Source: JAUVZF01 sp035529015
Lineage (GTDB): Bacteria > Planctomycetota > Phycisphaerae > FEN-1346
Assembly (NCBI GenBank): GCA_035529015.1
Contig: DATKXP010000207.1
Location: 1-12,916 of the forward strand
Reading direction: 5' to 3'
Length of the DNA: 12,916 nt
In this document: piece by piece, positions 1 to 6,140 of the stretch
Layout of the letters: the number at the start of each line of letters is the position of its first letter
Numbering within the stretch: position 1 is the first letter of the stretch
Program-made: the position numbers and the translations under genes
The notes under the pieces: generated by a model
What the model was told of the DNA's origin: nothing
Databases searched by the model: none
What the model saw: the letters and a program-made list of their open reading frames with translations, nothing else

Positions 1-297
1 CACGCTCTTGAGCGTGTGGGTCTCGTTGCCGGCCGAATCGCCCACGTAGCCGAGCACCAGGTCGGCGGCGGCGGCCGCCGGCAGGGCCCGGATGTCGCTG
101 GGGTCGGTGCCGAACAGCTGCACGTCCACGCGGACCTTGCCCACGGCGATCGCCGCCGGGCTGAGCGGCTGGTCGGCCGCGCCGGGGTCCTCCCCCACGA
201 CCGTGCCGACGGTGATCGCCGCCCGCCGGGCCTTGTTGATCGCCGCCCCGTGCGTCGCGCTGCGGAGCCAGAACGCCGTCGATTGTCCTGTCGCCAT
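1..297 (-). CDS. Tail-tube-like protein, paralogue 2 (partial, 3' end outside window)
   Basis: The frame starts at an ATG at 297 (with AAAGG about 9 bases upstream) and stays open to the left edge, giving 99 residues. By hand alignment it is about three-quarters identical to the protein at 395-841 with a single one-residue gap: shared blocks include STAFWLR, KARRAAITV, RVDVQLFGTDP, LVLGYVGD and HTLK. Differences cluster near residues 13-20 and 40-45. It is therefore a tandem duplicate whose C-terminal half I cannot see. Possible roles are two tail-tube components, or one tube subunit and one variant with an added C-terminal domain beyond the edge. Confidence 0.6.
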   Translation of the reverse strand, partial: MATGQSTAFWLRSATHGAAINKARRAAITVGTVVGEDPGAADQPLSPAAIAVGKVRVDVQLFGTDPSDIRALPAAAAADLVLGYVGDSAGNETHTLKSV

Positions 298-316
298 GTT
301 CGCAAGCCTTTCTGAA

Positions 317-394
317 GATCGAAGGTCGAAGTGAGGAGCTCCGCGATCCCGTCCGTTCTTACTTCGACCTTCGACCTTCGACCTTCGACCTTCC
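317..394. repeat. Palindromic repeat B1 (GTCGAAG family)
   Basis: The plus strand has a left arm GATCGAAGGTCGAAGT and a right arm made of four TTCGACC units (7-bp period) around a centre GAGGAGCTCCGCGATCCC. The arms are complementary and would fold into a long hairpin. The centre matches the centres of B2 and B3 only in the opposite orientation (GATCGCGGAGCTC against AATCGCGGAGTC), so this copy is inverted relative to them or has a reversed loop. It abuts the stop codon of the upstream tail gene at 395. Confidence 0.85.
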
Positions 395-841
395 TCAAGT
401 GTCCGTCGCCGTGATCCACGCCAGTGCCAGCGTGTCGGCGTAGGCCGCCACGCAGGTGCCCGCGATGCCCCAGACCGCGATCGTCCCGCCGGCGTTGTCG
501 GGGTCGGGCAGCTCGATCTGGCCGAGGAACGTGTGGAACCTCACGTTCTTCAGCGTGTGCTTCTCATTGGCCGCCGCATCGCCGACGTAGCCGAGCACCA
601 GGTTGGCCGTCGCCTCGGCCTGCAGGGCGCGGATGGCGGCGGGGTCGGTGCCGAACAGCTGCACGTCCACGCGCATCTTGCCGACCGCCACGGCGGCGGG
701 GCTGGCGCCCTGGAGCGCCGAGCCGGGGTCCTCGGCCTTGACCGTCGTGACCGTGATCGCCGCCCGCCGGGCCTTGCTGATCGCCGTCGTCGGGTGCTTC
801 GCGTATCGCAGCCAGAATGCCGTCGATTCGCCGGTGGCCAT
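395..841 (-). CDS. Tail-tube-like protein, paralogue 1
   Basis: This 148-residue protein starts at 841 with a strong AGGAGA site 6 bases upstream that overlaps the preceding stop region. It begins MATGESTAFWLRYAKHP, then ARRAAITVTTV, RVDVQLFGTDPAAIRAL (57-73), LVLGYVGDAAANEKHTLKNV (81-100) and a C-terminal beta part (FLGQIELPDPDN, GGTIAVWGIAG, AYADTLALAWITATDT). The strand-rich end with a 'WGIxG' turn and its position after a tail terminator suggest a small tail tube or tail-associated protein; no motif proves it. Repeat B1 abuts its stop codon directly. A closely similar second copy follows (start 297). Confidence 0.5.
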   Translation of the reverse strand: MATGESTAFWLRYAKHPTTAISKARRAAITVTTVKAEDPGSALQGASPAAVAVGKMRVDVQLFGTDPAAIRALQAEATANLVLGYVGDAAANEKHTLKNVRFHTFLGQIELPDPDNAGGTIAVWGIAGTCVAAYADTLALAWITATDT

Positions 842-852
842 GTCCTATCTCC

Positions 853-1293
853 TCATTCCGCGACCAACAGGTCGCCCTGGATTCTCACTCTGATTTCCGC
901 GTACGCCCCGACGGGGGCCGGCGTCGCGCCGAACCCGCCGACGATGGTGAAGCCCGGCATGTCGATCGCCGCGCCCGCCGTACCCGTGGCCGCCAGGGCG
1001 TCGATCGCCGCCATGATCTCCGCCATGAGCTCCGTGATGTTCTGGTCGCACTGCACGTCGCGGGCCCGCGTGCAGACGCGGAGGTTCACCGGGACGTTCC
1101 AGTAGGCCCCGGCGCCCGGCCCGCCCGAACGCTGGATCCGACTCCCATCGATCGTAAGCCCCGCGACCGGCACGATCGTCTCATCGACCACGCTGATCGG
1201 ACGGCGGACCACGGCACGCAGGACGCCGCTGGTAATCAGCGTCTTGAGCTTCGTCTCGATCGCGGCGAGGATGTTGTCGATCTTGTTGGCCAT
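853..1293 (-). CDS. Putative tail terminator / tail completion protein
   Basis: This is a 146-residue protein. A first helix (NKIDNILAAIETKLKTLI, residues 3-20) is followed by strands (VLRAVVRRPISVV, TIVPVAGLTI), a strand YWNVPVNLRVCTR (64-76), a helix ITELMAEIMAAIDAL (86-100), and a last strand GAYAEIRVRIQGDL (128-141). This helix, long strand, helix, strand order and the position between a gp10-like joiner and a tail-tube-like protein fit tail terminator proteins, which cap the tail tube and bind the head. There is no family-specific motif, so this is inference from layout. No clear ribosome site precedes the ATG: repeat A1 ends 12 bases upstream, leaving little room. The start could also be missed, but a later Met is not available until the middle of the protein. 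Confidence 0.5.
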   Translation of the reverse strand: MANKIDNILAAIETKLKTLITSGVLRAVVRRPISVVDETIVPVAGLTIDGSRIQRSGGPGAGAYWNVPVNLRVCTRARDVQCDQNITELMAEIMAAIDALAATGTAGAAIDMPGFTIVGGFGATPAPVGAYAEIRVRIQGDLLVAE

Positions 1294-1304
1294 GGCGGAC
1301 GGTC

Positions 1305-1412
1305 TAACCGCAGAGGGCGCAGAGGACGCGGAGGGGGAGGGCGATTTTTCTGGGACTCCGCCTCCCGAACCACCTGGCCTCTTCTCTGCGTTCTCTGCGT
1401 TCTCTGCGGTTA
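1305..1412. repeat. Palindromic repeat A1 (AACCGCAGAG family)
   Basis: The ends are TAACCGCAGAG and CTCTGCGGTTA, an 11-bp perfect inverted pair. Inside, the left arm runs in 9-bp units (CGCAGAGGG-like) and the right arm in TTCTCTGCG units. The centre contains the family core GGGACTCCGCCTCCCGAACC. It starts 13 bases after the stop of the gp10-like gene and ends 12 bases before the next start. Confidence 0.9.
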
Positions 1413-1425
1413 CTCTTCATCTTGT

Positions 1426-2019
1426 TCACCATTTTTCCATCCACGCATCGAGGTCGGCCTGGCCGACGGCGGCCATCGTGCCGAGGGCCATCTCGACGCC
1501 CCGGCTCAGCCAGTGCGTGGCGGGGATCGTCACGCTGGCCAGCAGCACCCAGTGCACCTCGACCCGGTCGCCGTAGACCCGGCACAGGATCGGCGGCTTG
1601 CCGGGCCGGCGGATCATCACCAGCCCCGGCATGTCGCGGGGGCTGGAGTAGAATTTCGCCTCGTCGCTGATCGGCACGGCCAGGGCGCCGGCGGTCTTCG
1701 GCGTGATGGTCCCGCCGTACTCGTGGATCGCCGCGTAGGCGGCCGCCGGGTGGTTGCCGCTGACGCCGATGGCCCCGAGCGGCGTCTCGCGGTCGATCAG
1801 CCAGCCGTGCACCGCATCGTTGAGCCCACCGCCGCCGGGGTGCCGCATGGTGAGCCCCAGTTCGCCGAGTGCCAGTCGCTCCTTCACCTCGTCGCCGCCG
1901 GCCCCGGCCATGTGCTCCATCGCGTCGGCGAGCAGGCCGCCGAACTCGGCGGCGAGCTTCACATCCCGCTCGATCTTCCGCCGGGCCTCTTCGGACAGTT
2001 CCAGTGTCACTACAGCCAT
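1426..2019 (-). CDS. Head-tail joining / tail completion protein, HK97 gp10-like
   Basis: This 197-residue protein has an N-terminal helix (SEEARRKIERDVKLAAEF, residues 9-26) and a second helix at 30-50. The core signature of the gp10/Mu gpG-like group follows: YAAIHEYGGTITPK (95-108), AGALAVPISDEA (110-121) and, near the end, SVTIPATHWLSRGVEMAL (162-179), the usual 'ipaRPfl..a' position. Such proteins join the connector to the tail or complete the tail tip. The start at 2019 has GGAG 6 bases upstream. It lies between the connector and a putative tail terminator, as in HK97-type gene maps. The interval 78-95 (PLGAIGVSGNHPAAAYAA) is also typical. It is flanked on both sides by A repeats (A2 before, A1 after). 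Confidence 0.75.
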   Translation of the reverse strand: MAVVTLELSEEARRKIERDVKLAAEFGGLLADAMEHMAGAGGDEVKERLALGELGLTMRHPGGGGLNDAVHGWLIDRETPLGAIGVSGNHPAAAYAAIHEYGGTITPKTAGALAVPISDEAKFYSSPRDMPGLVMIRRPGKPPILCRVYGDRVEVHWVLLASVTIPATHWLSRGVEMALGTMAAVGQADLDAWMEKW

Positions 2020-2045
2020 CGTGCGCTCCGCTCGAAACCGGGAAG

Positions 2046-2131
2046 ATCAAACCGCAGAGAACGCAGAGAGCGCGGAGAACGGAAAATCTGTCGCCTCCCC
2101 TCTGCGCTCTCTGCGTTCTCTGCGGTTTGAT
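2046..2131. repeat. Palindromic repeat A2 (short variant)
   Basis: The termini are a 15-bp perfect inverted pair, ATCAAACCGCAGAGA with TCTCTGCGGTTTGAT. The arms have the 9-bp period. The loop is short and lacks the core GGGACTCCGCCTCCC seen in A1, A3 and A6-A8. The outermost paired bases differ from other copies but remain complementary. It lies between the connector stop and the gp10-like gene. Confidence 0.88.
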
Positions 2132-2144
2132 TTTCCCGTCCACA

Positions 2145-2879
2145 TCAGGTTCTCCTTCCGTACCGCCCGACGATCCGCTTCACGTCGGGCAGGAAATCGT
2201 CCTTGGCGTACGCCTGGATGCTGGCGCCCTGGACGCCCTCGGAGACGATTCCCAGCTTGGCCATCCTCCGCCAGTAGAAGGCCGTCTGCTTGGCGGCGGC
2301 GTCGCGGAGCTCCTCGGGGACGGCCCATGCCGACGGCTGGGCCAGCCAATGGTCCAGGTCGCTGGCCGGGGTGATTGCGCCGCTCACCGCCTGCTTGCAC
2401 TTGTAGATAATTCCGTCGTACGTTACGTACTCGTAGGGGACGTAGGACGTGCCCGAAACCCACGCCGGCGCGAACACGTAGCCGCCCGTGTATTGGACGC
2501 GCACCGTCATGTCGCCGGCCATCCACCACCCGCTGCGGATCAGCTTGCCCCGCGACGTGTGGAGCTGGTAATCCGTGTTCTCCACCAGGTCCACGACGTC
2601 GTCCCAGCCGCCCAGCGTCGCCTCTTTGATCGAGCTGATCAGAACGACCGGTCGGGCCGTCAGGAACAGAAACCGCGTCCTCGGCTCGGGTGAGAAGTAC
2701 TCATACTTGGCGCCCGCCGGGGCTTCCAGGCAGGGCACGCCTCCGACGATCCGCCCGGCCAACCGCGCGAACTGGTCGCACACGCCGGCCAGCAGCCGGT
2801 CGATGACCGAGTCGCTGGCGGTGTCCGTGCTGGCGAGGCCCAGCAGGTCCTTGACGTTCTGTCGGCTGCACAGGCTCAT
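2145..2879 (-). CDS. Head-tail connector (HK97 gp6-like) with an inserted carbohydrate-binding-like module
   Basis: This 244-residue protein should sit below the portal as an adaptor ring. Residues 1-45 are helical (NVKDLLGLASTDTASDSVID, then RLLAGVCDQFARLAGR), as in connector proteins. A beta-rich part follows: YEYFSPEPRTRFLFLTARPV (59-78), DVVDLVENTDYQLHTSRGKL and VRVQYTGGY (127-134). The C-terminal helices resume at VPEELRDAAAKQTAFYWRR (187-205). Between the YTGGY strand and the VPEEL helix, where such adaptors usually have only a short loop, residues about 138-181 read APAWVSGTSYVPYEYVTYDG then IIYKCKQAVSG and DHW. This is the aromatic pattern of CBM5/12 (chitin-binding-like) modules. The start has a GGAG site 6 bases upstream. 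The connector call is confident by fold logic and position; carbohydrate binding is untested. Confidence 0.75.
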   Translation of the reverse strand: MSLCSRQNVKDLLGLASTDTASDSVIDRLLAGVCDQFARLAGRIVGGVPCLEAPAGAKYEYFSPEPRTRFLFLTARPVVLISSIKEATLGGWDDVVDLVENTDYQLHTSRGKLIRSGWWMAGDMTVRVQYTGGYVFAPAWVSGTSYVPYEYVTYDGIIYKCKQAVSGAITPASDLDHWLAQPSAWAVPEELRDAAAKQTAFYWRRMAKLGIVSEGVQGASIQAYAKDDFLPDVKRIVGRYGRRT

Positions 2880-2897
2880 GTCGCGCTCCGGGGGGAG

Positions 2898-3011
2898 GAG
2901 TAACCGCAGAGATCGCAGAGGACGCAGAGGGGGAGGACGATTTTGTTGGGGTTCCGCCTCCCGGACAATCCAACCTCTTCTCTGCGTTCTCTGCGTTCTC
3001 TGCGGTTACTC
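2898..3011. repeat. Palindromic repeat A3
   Basis: The termini are a 14-bp perfect inverted pair (GAGTAACCGCAGAG with CTCTGCGGTTACTC). The centre matches the family core with changes (GGGGTTCCGCCTCCCGGAC). It starts 7 bases after the stop of the 66-residue gene and ends 18 bases before the connector start. Confidence 0.88.
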
Positions 3012-3018
3012 TCCATGT

Positions 3019-3219
3019 TCAGCCCGCGAGTTCCACCTGTCCCGCGCGGACGTGCTCGGCGGCCAGGCTGGCCTCCATCGGGAAGACGGTTCCCCGCTGG
3101 TAGATCTGGCCGTTGTTCGAGACGCGGTCGATGAGGGCCTTCACCTGGCAGTTGCCCTCGGCGTCCCGCGCCTTCATGCACGCCGCCCGGATCTCCTCGA
3201 TGTTGTTGTTCAGCGCCAT
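3019..3219 (-). CDS. Small unknown virion-region protein (66 aa)
   Basis: This 66-residue protein lies between the 95-residue unknown and the head-tail connector. I chose the ATG at 3219 because a GAGGAG ribosome site lies just upstream, although the frame is open further; a longer start would include repeat sequence. Residues 1-35 are likely helical (NNNIEEIRAACMKARDAEGN, then KALIDRV), and the end (YQRGTVFPMEASLAAEHVRA, then GQVELAG) has the pattern of short phage proteins ending in 'A..lv..G.ve'. Two cysteines are present. The function is unknown; position suggests a head-completion accessory. Repeat A3 starts 7 bases after its stop. Confidence 0.6.
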   Translation of the reverse strand: MALNNNIEEIRAACMKARDAEGNCQVKALIDRVSNNGQIYQRGTVFPMEASLAAEHVRAGQVELAG

Positions 3220-3228
3220 ATCCGTTCT

Positions 3229-3234
3229 CTCCTC
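3229..3234 (-). promoter_or_regulatory. Ribosome-binding site GAGGAG for the 66-aa gene
   Basis: GAGGAG lies 9 bases before the ATG at 3219 and is the reason for choosing that start rather than an upstream in-frame ATG. It is built partly from the half A repeat. Confidence 0.65.
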
Positions 3235-3242
3235 TGCGGTTG
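3231..3242. repeat. Half A repeat overlapping a ribosome-binding site
   Basis: CCTCTGCGGTTG is the right end of the A family without a left arm. Read on the minus strand, its last bases (CAGAGG) form part of the GAGGAG ribosome site of the 66-residue gene. Confidence 0.55.
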
Positions 3243-3261
3243 CCTTTCCCGGCCCGACCGT

Positions 3262-3283
3262 CCTCCCGATGTACATCGGGAGG
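3262..3283. repeat. Palindrome D1
   Basis: This is a perfect 22-bp palindrome with core TCCCGATGTACATCGGGA, lying in the gap between the 95- and 66-residue genes. Confidence 0.85.
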
Positions 3284-3355
3284 GCGGCGGGGCCGGGACC
3301 CGGCGAGCAGCCCTGGGGTGCCGCTCAGCCGGGCCCGACCGACGGGGGCGGGGAA

Positions 3356-3495
3356 GATCGAAGGTCGAAGACAGATCGAAGGTCGAAGGTCGAAGGTCGA
3401 AGGGGGGAGGCGGAGGGGAGGGCCGCGCAATCGCGAAGCTCTTCACTTCGACCTTCGACCTTCGACCTTCCTCATCGACCTTCCTCATCGACCTT
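3356..3495. repeat. Palindromic repeat B2 (GTCGAAG family)
   Basis: The left arm has several GTCGAAG units (7-bp period), the centre is GGGGAGGCGGAGGGGAGGGC followed by CGCGCAATCGCG, and the right arm is TTCGACC units. It ends in a 13-bp direct repeat CTCATCGACCTTC x2. The 32-bp centre is identical to that of B3. It begins 4 bases after the stop of the 95-residue gene. With palindrome D1 and a half A repeat it fills the whole 280-base gap between 3219 and 3500; the remaining GC-rich bases 3284-3355 show nothing I recognise. Confidence 0.85.
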
Positions 3496-3499
3496 CTCC

Positions 3500-3787
3500 C
3501 TACTTCCTCTTCCCGCCGGTGAACTGCTTGTCGGCGGCGTCCCGACGTACGTCGGGATCGACGGCCTTGGCCGGCGGCGTGTCGGGCAGGATGTCGCAGG
3601 TATCCGGGCCGTGGGCCAGTGCGACCGATCGGGGGATCCGGCAGATGAGCGGCTCGGCGCAACGCGACGGCTTGCCGTCGTGCGCCGGCTCCTGTTTCGG
3701 CCGGAAGACCAGACCGCCGAACGCGATCGCCCGCTTGAGGCTGACCGTCACCAGCTCGTCGGAGTCGTTCTTTTCCGTCTGTGTCAT
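3500..3787 (-). CDS. Small unknown virion-region protein (95 aa)
   Basis: I do not recognise a family. The 95-residue protein starts at 3787 with a good AAGGAG site 7 bases upstream. It opens with a polar stretch (MTQTEKNDSDE), then VTVSLKRAIAFGGLVFRPKQ, an extended LICRIPRSVALAHG segment near residues 48-61, and a polar basic tail. The 'charged residue, then gG..y/f.pg, then vP...A...G' pattern loosely recalls short phage proteins in the capsid-to-connector interval, but that is weak. Codons near residues 76-82 (DPDVRRD) are formed by palindrome D2, so part of the C-terminus derives from a repeat. Repeat B2 begins 4 bases after the stop and tract E lies just upstream of the ribosome site. 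Both its neighbours are virion genes, so a head or head-tail role is plausible. Confidence 0.6.
   Translation of the reverse strand: MTQTEKNDSDELVTVSLKRAIAFGGLVFRPKQEPAHDGKPSRCAEPLICRIPRSVALAHGPDTCDILPDTPPAKAVDPDVRRDAADKQFTGGKRK
3540..3557. repeat. Palindrome D2, inside the 95-aa gene
   Basis: TCCCGACGTACGTCGGGA is a perfect 18-bp palindrome. It differs from the D1 core at two positions that are paired with each other (T/A to C/G), so the pairing is kept. It encodes the PDVRR region of the 95-residue protein. Confidence 0.8.
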
Positions 3788-3805
3788 GCACTTTCTCCTT
3801 GCTGT

Positions 3806-3830
3806 TTCCCGGTTCCGGGTTCCCGGTTCC
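3806..3830. repeat. Repeat tract E (TTCCCGG/TTCCGGG, 7-bp period)
   Basis: Three 7-base units, TTCCCGG, TTCCGGG and TTCCCGG, plus a partial fourth fill most of the 53-base gap between the decoration stop and the ribosome site of the 95-residue gene. The tract is partly self-complementary. Confidence 0.7.
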
Positions 3831-3840
3831 GTCCTCGCGG

Positions 3841-4665
3841 CTACTCCCTGGCCCAGGTTCCGACCTGGCGCTGGATGTACCAGCCCAGCGAGCCGTCCCC
3901 GACGACGGTGACCATGTCGCCGCGTTTGTTCGTGGCGGCGGCGGAGTAGTAGTCCTTGTCGTCGGTGGCGGTGATGCCCTGGCCGATGAACTTGTCGGAG
4001 GCGTTGGGGTCCAGCGCGAAGCGGTACGTGCCGGCCGGCGCGTTGATGTAGAACGTGTACGTGACGCCGACGACGGTGGCCGGCAGCGTCGCGTTGGCGT
4101 CGGCGGCGACGGCATACGTCTTGCCGCTGTCGTTGGCGGTCAGCGTCACGTTGCCGGTGATGGCGGTTGCCGTCACCTTCGGGCCCACGTCCGACGCGAT
4201 CACCATCACGTCCACGTCGGAAGCGGCGGCGGCGGCCGCCGACAGGGCGATCGCCGACGCCCGCGACCGGCAGGCGGCCCCCGTGCCGAGCACGTAGGCG
4301 TAGCCGCTGGTGCCGCTGGTGAGCAGGTCTCCGACCGCGATCGCCTCCCCGCTGGTCACCGTGGTGCGGGTGCCGGGAGGTGCGTAGCGGGTGATGGCGT
4401 TCGCCGCTGCGGTAAACTCGCAGACGCCGACGACGTTGTCCGTGGCGGCCGTCGAGGCGACGATCGTATTGGCCGCCGACAATTTGACGAAGGTCTTGGC
4501 GGTGACCCCGCCCGAGCCGGCCGTGGCCGACAGGGCGCCCGTGACAGGCCCGGCGGCCGGGGCCATCGACATCCAGCTCAGGCCGATCGAGATCACCAGC
4601 ACAATCGCGGCGGCGCTGATCGCCGCCAGAATCCTCGTGGGGGTCCAGTTGTGTTTCCGGTTCAT
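3841..4665 (-). CDS. Putative capsid decoration protein with N-terminal signal/anchor segment
   Basis: This 274-residue protein lies right after the major capsid gene, the usual place for a head decoration (cement) protein. The middle (residues about 60-125) has decoration-like features: VKLSAANTIVASTAATDNVV, an ITRYAPPGT turn, and EAIAVGDLLTSGTSGYAYV, resembling DUF2190-type cement proteins. Residues 163-274 form a second beta-rich unit (GNVTLTANDSGKTYAV, then ATLPATVVGVTYTFYINAP, YRFALDPNASDKFIG and GWYIQRQVGTW) of a type seen in phage virion proteins. Oddly, residues 1-11 are basic and 12-31 are strongly hydrophobic (ILAAISAAAIVLVISIGLSW), followed by APA at 35-37: a textbook signal peptide. 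A GGAG ribosome site 8 bases before the ATG at 4665 supports this start; Met32 or Met34 would remove the segment but have no good ribosome site. Export of a capsid protein would be unexpected. Confidence is good for a virion role, moderate for decoration. Confidence 0.6.
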   Translation of the reverse strand: MNRKHNWTPTRILAAISAAAIVLVISIGLSWMSMAPAAGPVTGALSATAGSGGVTAKTFVKLSAANTIVASTAATDNVVGVCEFTAAANAITRYAPPGTRTTVTSGEAIAVGDLLTSGTSGYAYVLGTGAACRSRASAIALSAAAAAASDVDVMVIASDVGPKVTATAITGNVTLTANDSGKTYAVAADANATLPATVVGVTYTFYINAPAGTYRFALDPNASDKFIGQGITATDDKDYYSAAATNKRGDMVTVVGDGSLGWYIQRQVGTWARE

Positions 4666-4701
4666 CTGTATTTCTCCGTAAGGTTTTGGGGTTGGGATTT
4701 C

Positions 4702-4775
4702 ACCGCAGAGGGCGCAGAGATCACAGAGGCGGGGGGACGGTCTTGCTGCCTCTGAGCTCTCTGCGCCTCTGCGGT
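4702..4775. repeat. Palindromic repeat A4 (shortest, diverged)
   Basis: The ends are a 9-bp inverted pair (ACCGCAGAG with CTCTGCGGT). The arms carry three 9-bp units each, with a diverged loop (GGGGGGACGGTCTTGCTGCC). It lies between the capsid stop and the decoration gene's ribosome site, where a hairpin could set how much message extends past the capsid gene; that is inference. Confidence 0.8.
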
Positions 4776-4803
4776 CATCGGTTTCAGTTCCTCTGGTTCC
4801 GTC

Positions 4804-6120
4804 CTACGCGTGGCAGACGCAGCGGACCACGGCGTCGGCGTCCTTGAGGGCGGCATGGGCGTAGGCGATGCCCCGCAGGACGGTCATGTCCTCGTTGAAC
4901 TGGACGTGCTCGCTGGTGGCCAGCTCGATCCCGCCCATCTCGCCGAACAGGTACGCCAGGCGGAGGTCGCCGAACGCGCCCCACGGGACCGCGGCGGTCG
5001 CGGCGGCGGCCGCCGGGAACCGCTGGCAGATCTTGTAGGGGTAGCCGTCGATCGTGTTCGGCTCGCCGTTGGAGCCCCGCTCGTAGAGCGGCGTGCCCAC
5101 GGTGCTCTTGAGGTTGCGGAGCGTCCGCTCGGCGGACAGGCTCATCATCCAGTACGGGTCGGTGACGTAGTCCTTGGCCATCCCGGCGATCACGGCCCCG
5201 ACGTCCGTGCCGTCGTAGGTCACCAGCGTGGTGTGGGCGGCGGGCGTGATGGCGGAGATGTCCGTATCGTGCAGCAGGCCGTCGATGTTGCCGTAAGCGG
5301 CCGTGCCGTCGCCGTTGACGATGCAGTTGTCGAACGCGTAGGCGATCGCCCGGACGATCCAGAGGCCGAGGCGCTGGCCGAGGGCGGTCAGCAGCGTCGG
5401 GTTCTTGAAGAACTCGTTCGGCACCGGCACGCGGACCGCCCACTTGACGGGCCTCAGCGGGACCGTCCCGAAGGTCGGCGCGGATTTCTCGATCGTCGCC
5501 ATGGCGGCCGTCGGGTAGGCGGTCAGCTCGCCGGTGAGCTTCGGCCAGTCCGTGCTTCCGGTGGTGACCAGCGGGACGCGATCGCACTGGGTGAACAGCA
5601 CGCCCACGGCCTCCATCGCCGTGATGAGGTCGGCCATGTACATATTGGCCACCAGCGCCCCGCCGGAGGCGGAGACGGCGGGGTCCATGTCCTTGGCCAT
5701 CGCCTCGGCCATCTCGCGGGTGCGTGCGGCCACCAGCTCGTTGTAGCGGGGCGTCTGGCCGAACAGCTGACGGCAGGCCATCGCGGCGAAGCCCTCCGCG
5801 TGGTCCGCGTACCGGAAGACCTTGCCGACCTTGAGGAGGCTGGTCACCTCGTCGTGGTTCATCACGACGATCCGGTTGTTCTCGGCGCGGAGGCCGAGTT
5901 TTTCCAGCTTGCTCTGGCGGGTGGCCATCGCGTCGATGTCGGCGCGGAGCTGGGCGAGCTGCTTGGTCAGCTCGGGCGTGCCCGCGTAGCCGCGCGCCTC
6001 GTCGGTGGCCAGGAATGCACTGGCCGCCTGGAAGTGGCTGGCGAGCACGGCCTCGTCGCGTGCGCCGCCCTTGGCGTACTCGCCCGCGAGCTGCGTGAGG
6101 AGATTGACTAGTTTTTCCAT
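4804..6120 (-). CDS. HK97-fold major capsid protein
   Basis: This 438-residue protein should form the icosahedral shell. Residues 1 to about 80 are helical and charged (TKQLAQLRADIDAMATRQSK), like the delta domain that HK97-type capsids use as internal scaffold before protease cleavage. The shell part shows ASGGALVANMYMADLITAM (151-169), TDWPKLTGELTAYP, the PVKWAVRVPVPNEFFKNP stretch and AIAYAFDNCIVNGDGT, and ends with the conserved NEDMTVLRGIAYAHAALKDADAVV. The start at 6120 has an AAGGAA ribosome site 7 bases upstream. It follows the protease directly, as in HK97-type phages, and its C-terminus is followed by repeat A4 before the decoration gene. The cleavage point is probably between the delta domain and about residue 90, but I cannot place it. 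No repeat-derived insertion is present in this gene. Confidence 0.92.
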   Translation of the reverse strand: MEKLVNLLTQLAGEYAKGGARDEAVLASHFQAASAFLATDEARGYAGTPELTKQLAQLRADIDAMATRQSKLEKLGLRAENNRIVVMNHDEVTSLLKVGKVFRYADHAEGFAAMACRQLFGQTPRYNELVAARTREMAEAMAKDMDPAVSASGGALVANMYMADLITAMEAVGVLFTQCDRVPLVTTGSTDWPKLTGELTAYPTAAMATIEKSAPTFGTVPLRPVKWAVRVPVPNEFFKNPTLLTALGQRLGLWIVRAIAYAFDNCIVNGDGTAAYGNIDGLLHDTDISAITPAAHTTLVTYDGTDVGAVIAGMAKDYVTDPYWMMSLSAERTLRNLKSTVGTPLYERGSNGEPNTIDGYPYKICQRFPAAAAATAAVPWGAFGDLRLAYLFGEMGGIELATSEHVQFNEDMTVLRGIAYAHAALKDADAVVRCVCHA

Positions 6121-6140
6121 GAGTCGGTTCCTTGTGTACG

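Noticed and set aside
817..2130. Long open frames on the plus strand, for example 817-2130, 4810-6111 and 9192-11825.
   Set aside because: They lie opposite recognisable virion genes, have Arg/Pro/Gly/Ala-rich compositions without any family features, and arise from high GC codon use.
3210..4115. Minus-strand open frame overlapping the decoration and 95-residue genes.
   Set aside because: It is a shadow frame made of low-complexity sequence and repeat translation, with no domain.
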